Source: an uncultured Caryophanales bacterium
GTDB lineage: Bacteria; Bacillota_I; Bacilli_A; RF39; UBA660
Direction of reading: 5' to 3'
Assembly: GCA_945228905.1 (NCBI GenBank)
Contig: CALYOH010000005.1
Coordinates: forward strand, 1 to 33,292
DNA length: 33,292 nt
The translations under genes were made by a program, and so were the position numbers. The stretch's first letter is position 1. Each line of letters opens with the position of its first letter. This document shows, one piece after another, positions 8,701 through 16,402 of the stretch. The notes below the pieces were generated by a model. The model ran no database searches, was not told the origin of the DNA, and saw nothing but the letters and a program-made list of their open reading frames with translations.

Positions 8701-9399
8701 AGTGGATGTGTAACAGCATTAGCGTCTGGTACTGTAGATACTACAAAGAAATCATTATCACTATCATATGATATAGTTGATGTTGCAGGAAATAAAACTA
8801 GTTGTTCACCAACTTGTAATGTACTAGTTGATAAGAATATCCCAACAGGTACATGTACAGTTTCAGGTAATAAGATAACATTAAATTCTAAAAATGATGA
8901 TCATAGTGGTGTGTCTGCAGTACATTACATGTCTAGCACATCAAATGCAAAACAATCAATATCATCAAAGGCATGGTCTACTTCAACATCTTTAGGAACA
9001 AGTTGTGGTACAAAATATTATGGACATATAAAAGTTATAGATAAAGCAGGAAATTCAGCAGCATATGTATGTACTGGATCATATACAACAGGAGCTTGCT
9101 GTGGTGCTTCTAATCCATGGGGATGTACATGGAAGACAGCATGTCGTAACGGAAGAACATTTATCTATACAAGTGCTGCTAAGACAACTTATGCAGGAAC
9201 AGTATATCACAAGAAAGATTCCGCATGTAGTGATAGATTATATCTAATAGAGGGTAGTGGAAGTAAAAAATTATATATTCATTCTCCATGTGGCAACGTT
9301 TCATGGTATCCAGCCGCAAACAAACCACATGCATATATTTATTCAAACTGTATTGGAGGACAAAATAGTGTCTGCCCATATGCTAATTGCCCAGGATAG
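5788..9399 (+). CDS. Giant prepilin-like Cys-rich surface protein, copy A
   Basis: Predicted surface protein of 1203 aa with a type IV prepilin (class III) signal. A basic N-terminus is followed by KA|FTLVELLAVIVILGLL: Phe at +1, Glu at +5 and a long hydrophobic helix, but Ala instead of Gly at -1. A pilin-like region (to about residue 135) has a Cys pair. Several beta-sandwich domains with DxAGN motifs follow. From about residue 640, units of roughly 100 aa (near 642, 744, 844, 942) repeat the pattern PxC...ATC...C...AGN...C...VKID, as in bacterial Ig-like domains. A separate Cys-rich C-terminal domain (about 1100-1203) ends in CPYANCPG. I count 38 cysteines, which suggests disulfides outside the cell. 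True pilins are about 150 aa, so this is probably an adhesin anchored in, or tipping, a pilus-like fibre. No prepilin peptidase or assembly ATPase is in the window. It has its own promoter and terminator. Confidence 0.85.
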   Translation: MRKEQKKNTKAFTLVELLAVIVILGLLAVVGITAVSRYIERAKKESNSETKDVLLLASKQYLQDNKDLAPKAIGEHKIIAAKELKKAKYLVSDLKNSNGESCMNESFVRVYKSEGTDYSYTAYLYCGDEKAPSEIEAISPVVTKFEFSKPDDVSAASFTMVTEGSEDKNNPLEIDSYSFTISTLVDSETGYQEVYNSGSVPGNHNTKITKSYKLVDYIDFVSVTSVRVSITVINEQGGITSITKQTGVDSERDFSDTVSPKCSKIDNEPKQNEWINKETIDNIGGGYRKITATCNDGQGSGCLRATFTKSFPNNDIYRGEKHYYWGAEYAYVEVKDNAGNSSLVNAETKATCRVLVNVDILSPRVEVTAVTNDNIIKTVSAGGADENYNEYDDTASITANSYNLSKSPRDTDWIWFNEEYKDGVTYKIKVGDNLHLYRYTWETNSTGVSKEEYSKNKSIINDLKVDNTDGKEEYFPEQDLSTNDNGLQSSEFSVQLKGEGVRHGRLTVYDRAGNKTVINIYANIDRTRPDVPTSIVAKTLEKNNINAEEVADYTPEKWTNKYVKTYINKNYQKDSISGFDKVEFEVRSHGIGAEENATKKGETEFVFDEHYQGKNKVRFRVCDNANNCSNYSENIEVWLDTIAPTCTVSQNVNKKVENVDGVLSDAGWAGKGETITVTGKCADQNAGKTGSGCEVDKIEKEYTDPINTTTAGPAGDNKGGVLKDIAGNQVTCDAKQEVKIDHSEPSCTVTIKYEVTDNSKGDGKLSSTGWLSKGEQAVVTAKCSELQGTVSSGCVTQPFSKTYNTQIEISNAGAVDAGKGGFVKDAADNVTECAANKVVKIDQTDPECKLEITYEGGDKKTHDGTENGWLSKGESARVTATCEDTGGSKCATQPFSKLYKTDKMMNTSTAGAGGDGVSKSVSDTAGNTKICGYKTVKIDAVAPTCYTDGCNNTTWTNQNRTYKYGCQDTNGSGCVTALASGTVDTTKKSLSLSYDIVDVAGNKTSCSPTCNVLVDKNIPTGTCTVSGNKITLNSKNDDHSGVSAVHYMSSTSNAKQSISSKAWSTSTSLGTSCGTKYYGHIKVIDKAGNSAAYVCTGSYTTGACCGASNPWGCTWKTACRNGRTFIYTSAAKTTYAGTVYHKKDSACSDRLYLIEGSGSKKLYIHSPCGNVSWYPAANKPHAYIYSNCIGGQNSVCPYANCPG
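8600..9399 (+). repeat. Long direct repeat, copy A (3' end of first giant gene)
   Basis: From GATGCAGTTGCACCAACATG at 8602 to the stop codon, this sequence is nearly the same as 12476-13271 in the second giant gene, including many silent positions. The last 320 bases differ at only about 25 sites by eye. Upstream parts of the two genes match only at protein level. Confidence 0.8.
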
Positions 9400-9404
9400 A
9401 ATAA

Positions 9405-9437
9405 AAAAAAACTAAATTTTCATAAATTTAGTTTTTT
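9405..9437 (+). terminator. Terminator between the two giant genes
   Basis: AAACTAAATTT (9409-9419) pairs with AAATTTAGTTT (9424-9434) around TCAT, with an upstream A run and downstream T run extending the stem. Confidence 0.8.
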
Positions 9438-9440
9438 ATA

Positions 9441-9469
9441 TTGTCTAAAAATAAAAATTATTTTATAAT
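9441..9469 (+). promoter_or_regulatory. Promoter of second giant prepilin-like gene
   Basis: TTGTCT (9441-9446) and a perfect TATAAT (9464-9469) are separated by 17 bases. The SD AGGTGAT lies at 9482-9488 and ATG at 9492. Confidence 0.7.
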
Positions 9470-9491
9470 TAATACTATAGTAGGTGATAAT

Positions 9492-12400
9492 ATGAAAAAT
9501 AGAAAAGGATTCTCGTTGGTAGAGTTACTAGCAGTTATTGCAATTCTAGGAATCTTAGCTGTTGCAGGAATAGTTGGAGTAACTAGAATCATAGAAAAAT
9601 CTAAGGCAGAAAAGAATGCATCTGAAGTAAAAACTGCTACTTTTGCTGCTAAGAGCTATCTACAAGCAAATAAAGAAATAGCGCCAAAATCAATTGGAGA
9701 ATCAACAACTTTAACACTACAAGATTTAAAGGATACAAAATATTTAACTGAAGATCTTGTTAATGCTAAAGGTGAAAACTGTATGGAGCATTCATACGTT
9801 GAAATTATTAAGACAGGAAAAAATTCGTATGATTATGAGCCCCATATTTATTGTGGTTCAGAAATACCAGAAGATGAAGGGACAAAAGACCCTCCAGTAT
9901 TAAAAAAAGGTATTATATTCTCTGACGCAAATGATGTAAGTGTAGCAAGCTTCTCATTCACACTTTTAGGTTCAGCTAATAATAGTGATGAAGAAATTGC
10001 TTCATACACATATGTTATTTCTACAAAACTAAATGGTCAAACAGATTACCAAGAAGTTTATAATTCAGGAGTAATTGCAGGAAACGATCAAAAAGAAATC
10101 AACATAAATGAAAAGATTAAGAAATATGTAGATTTGACTGGTACAACTTCAGTAAGAATAACTGTTATTGCAAGAAATGAATCAGGTGGAAAGCTTGAAG
10201 AGTCAGCAGTTACTGGAACAGGTAAATACTCAGACTTTAAAGATACAGTACCTCCATATTGTGAGGCTGATAGTGCAAATAATCTTCAATATACTCAAGC
10301 AGAAGTAGGAGATTGGTTTAATTATGAAGACTACAAGAAAGCAGGAAGAGGTAAGAGTATCCAAGTAAAATGTCTAGATGGTGACGGAAGTGGATGTTTA
10401 AGAAATATATTCACACAAACATGGCCAAACAATCAAGTAGTAGACGAAAATGGAACAAAACCATATTTATATGGGGCTAAATATGCATGGATTTATATAA
10501 AAGATAATTCTGGAAACAGTGGAAAAGTAGTAAATACACTTCCTAGTGACTGGAATGATAATGGGGATCCAAATCATAGAAATGATGGTAATGATTATAG
10601 ATGTTTAGTAAGAGTTAATGTTGATATCTTACCTCCAGAGGTAACTTTAAATGTAAAAGCAACAGAAAATGGAAAAGTATTAGCAACAAAGACTGCTGGT
10701 GGTCTAGACTCTAATGGAAATAGAAGAAAAGATGGTACAGAAGACGCTAATGAAGAAAGCATTATGATTGAATTTGATTCATATAGCGATCTTGCTGATG
10801 CAGTGGATGGACATAAATGGTTTAATTCAACAAATTCACCAACAGGACCAATAATTGAATTTACAGCAAAAGATAATATTCAATTAGATAGATGGGTTTG
10901 GGAAACAAATGTTGGAGGAGTTCCATATAAAACAACATATTCAGGAAATGAAACTAAAGTTTCAACTGCAGGAGATGACAGTGAATTAGCTAGTTTCAAT
11001 TCTCCTAATAATTTGTTTTTTGATACAGCACCTTATAGTAAAACAGTAACTTTCGCAACAGATGGAGTAAGATTTGGTAAATTAACTGTTTATGACAAAG
11101 CAGGAAATAAAACAGTTATTAATGTTAAAGCATATGTAGATAAAACTGCTCCAAATATTAAAAATACAACGATAGCAACAAAATATTTAATTGAAAATAA
11201 AGTAGCAGCTGAAATTAGTGACGATGATTATCAAGAACAGACTTGGACAAATAAATATGTAATGGCATATATTAAAAAAGCAGATAAAGATAAAGAAACT
11301 GTGTCAGGATTTAGTTCAGCTAAATACAATGTATATAACGAAGAAGAAAAAATAATTATGACTGAAAGTAATGACACCAATAGAAAATCTTATTATAAAG
11401 GACCAGAATATAATGAAGAAGGATTAAGTGCATTTGTATTTACAAACACATTTGAAGGAAAAAATAAAATTGAATTTGCATTGTGTGATGTAGCAGGAAA
11501 CTGCTCAAACTACTTAGAGAAAAAAGCAGTGGTATGGCTAGATACAACTCCACCAGATTGTACAATGTCACAAAAAGTAAATAAACAAGCTGATTCAGCA
11601 GACGGAGCATTATCTCCTTACGGTTGGGCTGGGTTAAATGAAACTATAACTGTAACAGCAACATGTAGTGATCCAAGTAAAAATGGTATTTCAACAAGTA
11701 AATGTAAAGTTGAAACATTGAGTCACGAATATAAAGATGATATAAATACTACAAAAGCAGGAGCAGCTGGTAACGGTAATGGTGGAACTTTCTATGACGT
11801 TGCAGGAAATTCTAAAAAATGTCCAGCAACTGAAACAGTAAAAATAGACCATAAAGAACCATCTTGTACAACTAGCATTTCATATGCTGGAGGAGACGGA
11901 AAAACAAATGATGGATGGTTAATGGCTACTGAGACTGCAACAGTAACTGCAACATGTAAAGATGAAGCAGTTGATGGAGTAGTATCTCAATGTGTTAAAA
12001 ACTCATTCTCACATACTTATACAACTGAGATTGAAACTACAAAAGCAGGAGCAGTTGCAGATAAAAATGATCAAAATATCTCAGGTGGTTCTGTAACAGA
12101 CCAAGCAGACAATGTTACTCAATGTCCAGCAGATAAAACGGTTAAAATAGATAAAACAAAACCAAAATGTGAAATGACAACAAAATATTATAATAGTAAT
12201 AAAGTAGAAATTTCAAAATCTGTAATCCAAAATAATCAAAAAGGTTGGTTAAAGAAAGGTGAATATGCAACAGTAACTGGAAAATGTAGCGATACAGGTG
12301 GAAGTAAATGTAAAACTACAAATAATGTTAATATTAAATCCTATAATTATAAAACAACAACAACATTAAATATTAATGATGCAGGACCAAATGGCCGAGG

Positions 12401-13271
12401 AGTTAAGGTTACATTCACGGATGTAGCAGGTAATGAGTCAGATCCTTGTCCAACAAACATTAATATTAAAATAGATGCAGTTGCACCAACATGTTATACA
12501 GAAGGATGTGATAATACAACTTGGAGCAACCAAAATAGAACATATAAATATGGTTGCCAAGATACAAACGGAAGTGGATGTGCAACAGCATTAGCATCTG
12601 GTACTGTAGAAACTACTAAGAATTCATTACCGCTATCATATGATATAGTTGATGTTGCAGGAAATAAAACTAGTTGTTCAAAAACTTGTAATGTACTAGT
12701 TGATAAGATTTTACCAACAGGTACATGTACAGTTAAAGGTAATAAGATAACTTTAGATTCTAAAAGTGATGATCATAGTGGTGTGTCTGCAGTACATTAC
12801 ATGTCTAAGATAAAAAAAGAAACACCAGGAATAGATTCAAATGCATGGTCTACTTCAACATCTTTGGGAACAAGTTGTGGTAAAACATATTATGGATATA
12901 TAAAAGTTATAGATAAAGCAGGAAATTCACAAGTAGTTGGCTGTGGTGGATCATATACAACAGGAGCTTGCTGTAGTGCTTCTAATCCATGGGGATGTAC
13001 ATGGAAGACAGCATGTCGTAACGGAAGAACATTTATCTATACAAGTTCTGCTAAGACAACTTATGCAGGAACAGTATATCACCAGAAAGGTTCATCTTGT
13101 AGTGATAGATTATATCTAATAGAGAAAAGTGGAAGTAAAAAATTATATATTCATTCTCCATGTAACAAGATTTCATGGTATTCAGCAGCAAAAAAACCAT
13201 ATGCATATATTTATTCAAACTGTATTGGAGGACAAAACAGTGTCTGCCCATATGCTAATTGCCCAGGATAG
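9492..13271 (+). CDS. Giant prepilin-like Cys-rich surface protein, copy B
   Basis: Paralogue of the preceding gene, 1259 aa. ATG 9492 is chosen because AGGTGATAAT sits just before it and because it places the canonical prepilin signal MKNRKG|FSLVELLAVIAILGIL at the N-terminus (Gly -1, Phe +1, Glu +5). A TTG at 9441 in the same frame lies in the promoter and is rejected. The domain order repeats copy A: hydrophobic helix, pilin-like region with a Cys pair, DxAGN beta domains, disulfide-patterned repeats of about 100 aa (near 686, 788, 890, 998), and a Cys-rich end starting GACCSASNPWGC. It also has 38 cysteines in the same order as copy A despite much substitution and several indels between them. 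There is no terminator before the next gene, so the two are likely co-transcribed. The assembly partners and ligand are unknown. Confidence 0.85.
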   Translation: MKNRKGFSLVELLAVIAILGILAVAGIVGVTRIIEKSKAEKNASEVKTATFAAKSYLQANKEIAPKSIGESTTLTLQDLKDTKYLTEDLVNAKGENCMEHSYVEIIKTGKNSYDYEPHIYCGSEIPEDEGTKDPPVLKKGIIFSDANDVSVASFSFTLLGSANNSDEEIASYTYVISTKLNGQTDYQEVYNSGVIAGNDQKEININEKIKKYVDLTGTTSVRITVIARNESGGKLEESAVTGTGKYSDFKDTVPPYCEADSANNLQYTQAEVGDWFNYEDYKKAGRGKSIQVKCLDGDGSGCLRNIFTQTWPNNQVVDENGTKPYLYGAKYAWIYIKDNSGNSGKVVNTLPSDWNDNGDPNHRNDGNDYRCLVRVNVDILPPEVTLNVKATENGKVLATKTAGGLDSNGNRRKDGTEDANEESIMIEFDSYSDLADAVDGHKWFNSTNSPTGPIIEFTAKDNIQLDRWVWETNVGGVPYKTTYSGNETKVSTAGDDSELASFNSPNNLFFDTAPYSKTVTFATDGVRFGKLTVYDKAGNKTVINVKAYVDKTAPNIKNTTIATKYLIENKVAAEISDDDYQEQTWTNKYVMAYIKKADKDKETVSGFSSAKYNVYNEEEKIIMTESNDTNRKSYYKGPEYNEEGLSAFVFTNTFEGKNKIEFALCDVAGNCSNYLEKKAVVWLDTTPPDCTMSQKVNKQADSADGALSPYGWAGLNETITVTATCSDPSKNGISTSKCKVETLSHEYKDDINTTKAGAAGNGNGGTFYDVAGNSKKCPATETVKIDHKEPSCTTSISYAGGDGKTNDGWLMATETATVTATCKDEAVDGVVSQCVKNSFSHTYTTEIETTKAGAVADKNDQNISGGSVTDQADNVTQCPADKTVKIDKTKPKCEMTTKYYNSNKVEISKSVIQNNQKGWLKKGEYATVTGKCSDTGGSKCKTTNNVNIKSYNYKTTTTLNINDAGPNGRGVKVTFTDVAGNESDPCPTNINIKIDAVAPTCYTEGCDNTTWSNQNRTYKYGCQDTNGSGCATALASGTVETTKNSLPLSYDIVDVAGNKTSCSKTCNVLVDKILPTGTCTVKGNKITLDSKSDDHSGVSAVHYMSKIKKETPGIDSNAWSTSTSLGTSCGKTYYGYIKVIDKAGNSQVVGCGGSYTTGACCSASNPWGCTWKTACRNGRTFIYTSSAKTTYAGTVYHQKGSSCSDRLYLIEKSGSKKLYIHSPCNKISWYSAAKKPYAYIYSNCIGGQNSVCPYANCPG
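12474..13271 (+). repeat. Long direct repeat, copy B (3' end of second giant gene)
   Basis: Partner of 8600-9399. It contains small in-frame differences, for example around 12805-12835, where the segment after the shared TACATTACATGTCTA differs in sequence and length between copies. Confidence 0.8.
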
Positions 13272-13311
13272 GATTATGTTATAACTATTTAAATATAAGA
13301 GAGGTAATAAA

Positions 13312-14049
13312 ATGAAAAAGAATAAAAATAAAAAGAAAATAATTGTAACAATAATTATCTTGATTCTATTAATCGCTATAGGCTTTTTTGGATTTACAAA
13401 ATTTAGTTCAAAAGAAGAAAATATTGAAAATACAAATTTCTGGGATTATGATAATACTAATAAAATTAAAATTTGTAAAAAGAACTCGACAGATGAATGT
13501 CAAAGACCTATATATGACATATATAATTTAATAAAAATCAAATATGATAATAAAGTATTAAATAAAGAGTTAGATAGAGTTAATAAAGAAACAATGGAAT
13601 TATTTGAAGAAGCAAAAAAATCAGATATCTCAGATAGTACTTGTGATAGTGTAAGAAATAAATATAATTATAGACTTTCTAATGAAATAAGATATGCTAA
13701 TTTTGAAAACGATTCTGTTATATCAATAGCAGTTCATAAAGTTCAAGCAGATCTTTGTACAGAAGAAGTTAAGACTTTAAGTTATGAAGTATTTAATTAT
13801 GATAAAGAAGAAAAAAGATTACTTACACAAGAAGAAATAAAAGAAATAGAACAAGTAAAAGATGAAGAAATTGCTAATACTATTAAAGATGCAACAGAAA
13901 GATTATCAAAAGATGAAAAAAAGGAATATGAAATACAAACTGATTATAGTAAAGTATTATTATTCTATAGTGAAGGTGGTGGCTTAGTATTAGCATTTGA
14001 AATTCCTGGAACTAACTTTTATTTAGATAATGAATTAGAAAGAATTTAA
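13312..14049 (+). CDS. Membrane-anchored exported protein, possible DUF3298-like
   Basis: Unrecognised 245-aa protein. A strongly basic start (MKKNKNKKKI) precedes one hydrophobic helix (about residues 10-28), so it is an N-terminal anchor with an outside domain. The exported part contains four cysteines (two near residues 54-63, one near 107, one near 148). A stretch reading ISIAVHKVQ...YEVFNYDKEEKRLLTQEE resembles the DUF3298/RsiV-type extracellular fold, but the match is weak. The second half is rich in charged helices. It begins 40 bases after the second giant surface gene with SD GAGAGGTAAT and no intervening terminator, so a role with that surface protein is plausible but only inferred. 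Confidence 0.6.
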   Translation: MKKNKNKKKIIVTIIILILLIAIGFFGFTKFSSKEENIENTNFWDYDNTNKIKICKKNSTDECQRPIYDIYNLIKIKYDNKVLNKELDRVNKETMELFEEAKKSDISDSTCDSVRNKYNYRLSNEIRYANFENDSVISIAVHKVQADLCTEEVKTLSYEVFNYDKEEKRLLTQEEIKEIEQVKDEEIANTIKDATERLSKDEKKEYEIQTDYSKVLLFYSEGGGLVLAFEIPGTNFYLDNELERI

Positions 14050-14073
14050 AGAGAACATTAAGTTCTCTTTTTT
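14048..14073 (+). terminator. Terminator ending the surface-protein unit
   Basis: AAAGAGAAC (14048-14056) pairs with GTTCTCTTT (14062-14070) around ATTAA, then more T. It overlaps the stop codon of the upstream gene. Confidence 0.85.
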
Positions 14074-14077
14074 ATGA

Positions 14078-14083
14078 TATAAT
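14078..14083 (+). promoter_or_regulatory. -10 box for addB-addA
   Basis: A perfect TATAAT preceded by GA lies 16 bases before the addB ATG. No good -35 is seen because the expected place is inside the terminator. Confidence 0.5.
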
Positions 14084-14098
14084 GAAATAGGTGATTAT

Positions 14099-16402
14099 AT
14101 GGAAAAGATAATTGTATGTCCTAACGAACAAAAACTAAATATTTTAAAAGAATTAAATAATAATAAAGAACTACATAGTATTAAATTTATGACAAAACAA
14201 GAGTTTATTAGAAACTATTTTTTTTCATATAATGATGATGCTATATATTACTTAATGAATAAATATAATTTTAATTTAGATGTATCTAAAGTGTATCTAA
14301 GTAATTTATATGTAATAGATATTAATAAAGACTATAATAATAAAAAACTATTATTTTTAAGAGATTTAAAGAAAGAACTTATTGATAATAACTTATTAAT
14401 ATTTAATAAATTATTTAAAGATTATATTAAAGATAAAACAATAGAAGTATTCAATTATTATGATTTAGATAAGTATGAAGAAATTGCTCTTAATTATAAA
14501 TTAAATATAAATAAAGTAAATATAAATAAAAAAGTATATGAATTTAATTCTATAGAAGAAGAAATTAATTATATATGTATAAAGATAATAGAATTAATAA
14601 ATAGTGGAGTAGATATAAATAAAATATATTTAACTAATGTATCTAATGATTATCTATATATTATTAAACAACTATTTAAATATTATAATATTCCAATTAA
14701 TATTAATTTTAATGATTCCATATATGGTACTAAAATAGTACAAGATTATTTAAAAACAAAAGAATTAGATTTAGATGATTCAAATAAAAATAATATTAAT
14801 AAAAAGATTATTAATATATTAGAAGACTTATCTAATATAGATAGTAATGATCCTATATATGATAAATTATTAATAGATAAGTTAAAGAATACTAAAATAG
14901 ATTCAATAAAATTAAATAATGCAGTTAATATAAAAAATCTATATGATTATGAATTTAAAGAAGATGAACACGTATTCTTAATAGGATTTAATCAAGATAT
15001 ATTACCAGTAATTAGAAAAGATATAGATTATATTACAGATAATATTAAAGATGAAGTAGATATGTATAAAACAGATTACTTAAATAATAGAGAAAAAAAT
15101 ATAGTTAGTTACTTACTAAGTAAAATTAATAATCTATATTTAAGTTATAAATTAAATTCTCCATTTAGTAGATTTTATAAATCTCCTCTTATTAATGAAA
15201 TAGGTCTAGAAGTAGATCATATATTAGATGATAAATATTTATATTCTAATATATATAATAAAATAAGGTTAGGTGAAATGTTAGATTACTATTACTTATA
15301 TGGAGAAAAGAATAATAAATTAAAAGAATTAAATACACATTATGATATAAATTATAAATCCTATAATAATAACTATACAGGAATTAATAATGATACATAC
15401 CTAAAGAATTTACCATATCCATTAAGATTGTCTTATACATCAATAAATAGTTATAATGAATGTAATTTTAAATACTATATAAACTATGTATTAAAACTAA
15501 ATATATATGAAGATACTTTTGCAGCATACATAGGATCTTTATATCACCATTTATTAGCTATTTATATGACTCCTGGCTTTGATTTTAATACAGAGTACAC
15601 TAAATATATTAGTGAAAAGAATTTGTCTTTAAAAGAGAAAGTATTACTAGTAAGAATAAGAAAAGATTTAGAAGATTTTATAGATATATTAAAGAAACAA
15701 CAATTATTAACTGGATATGATAATTTCTATTTTGAAAAGAAATTACTTGTTCCTATATCTAATGATATATCAGTAGAATTTGTAGGGTATATTGATAAAA
15801 TTATGTATTATAAAAAGATGGATGATACATATTATTCAATAATAGATTATAAAACAGGTACTATAGATACTAATATAGAACCAATGAAATATGGTCTTCA
15901 TATGCAATTACCATCTTATTTATATTTAATTAACTATTCAAAAGAAATATCTAATCCAATATTTACAGGTATATATTATCAAAATATATTACATGATTAT
16001 CCAAACTGGTCTAAAAACTTAGAAAAAGATATTAAAGATAAATATTTATTAAAAGGATATTCTACTGATAATATAGAAGTACTAGAAAGATTTGATTCAA
16101 CATATCAAGATAGTGAACTAATAAAAAGTATGAAATATAATGAAGATAAAGGTTTCTATAGTTATACAAAACTAATAAATGATGATACTATGTATCAATT
16201 AATTAGATATAGTAAAAATATAATAGAAAAAAATTCTAAAGATATATTAGATTCTAAATTTGATATAAATCCTAAAGTATATAATAATGAAAATATATCA
16301 TGTAAATACTGTCAGTATAAAGATTTATGTTTTATGAAACCAGATAATATTATTTACTTAGATAAAGTAGAAAACTTAGATTTCTTAGGGGGTGAAGAAT
16401 AA
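14099..16402 (+). CDS. addB: AddB-like PD-(D/E)XK nuclease subunit, short form
   Basis: Second subunit of an AddAB-type helicase-nuclease that processes double-strand DNA ends before RecA loading, 767 aa. The C-terminal part has the RecB-like nuclease core: DKIMYY, then SIIDYKTGT (Asp and Lys of the active site), then QLPSYLYLI. One Cys in NECNFKYY (about residue 454) together with CKYCQYKDLC near residue 735 gives the four cysteines of the AddB iron-sulfur staple. The N-terminus (MEKIIVCPNEQKLN) has no Walker A loop, and the protein is about 400 residues shorter than B. subtilis AddB, so the helicase half is reduced. SD AGGTGAT precedes ATG 14099. The stop overlaps the addA start by one base, which supports the assignment. 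Confidence 0.8.
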   Translation: MEKIIVCPNEQKLNILKELNNNKELHSIKFMTKQEFIRNYFFSYNDDAIYYLMNKYNFNLDVSKVYLSNLYVIDINKDYNNKKLLFLRDLKKELIDNNLLIFNKLFKDYIKDKTIEVFNYYDLDKYEEIALNYKLNINKVNINKKVYEFNSIEEEINYICIKIIELINSGVDINKIYLTNVSNDYLYIIKQLFKYYNIPININFNDSIYGTKIVQDYLKTKELDLDDSNKNNINKKIINILEDLSNIDSNDPIYDKLLIDKLKNTKIDSIKLNNAVNIKNLYDYEFKEDEHVFLIGFNQDILPVIRKDIDYITDNIKDEVDMYKTDYLNNREKNIVSYLLSKINNLYLSYKLNSPFSRFYKSPLINEIGLEVDHILDDKYLYSNIYNKIRLGEMLDYYYLYGEKNNKLKELNTHYDINYKSYNNNYTGINNDTYLKNLPYPLRLSYTSINSYNECNFKYYINYVLKLNIYEDTFAAYIGSLYHHLLAIYMTPGFDFNTEYTKYISEKNLSLKEKVLLVRIRKDLEDFIDILKKQQLLTGYDNFYFEKKLLVPISNDISVEFVGYIDKIMYYKKMDDTYYSIIDYKTGTIDTNIEPMKYGLHMQLPSYLYLINYSKEISNPIFTGIYYQNILHDYPNWSKNLEKDIKDKYLLKGYSTDNIEVLERFDSTYQDSELIKSMKYNEDKGFYSYTKLINDDTMYQLIRYSKNIIEKNSKDILDSKFDINPKVYNNENISCKYCQYKDLCFMKPDNIIYLDKVENLDFLGGEE

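Noticed and set aside
7710-8840. CRISPR array or tandem DNA repeats in the giant surface genes
   Set aside because: The periodicity of about 300 bases is at protein level (domains with shared Cys pattern), not identical DNA repeats with spacers.
9065-9379. Short open frames on both strands inside the giant protein genes (also 8525-8713, 12937-13251, 7405-7623)
   Set aside because: They have no SD, lie wholly within a clear coding frame, and appear twice only because the 3' ends are duplicated.
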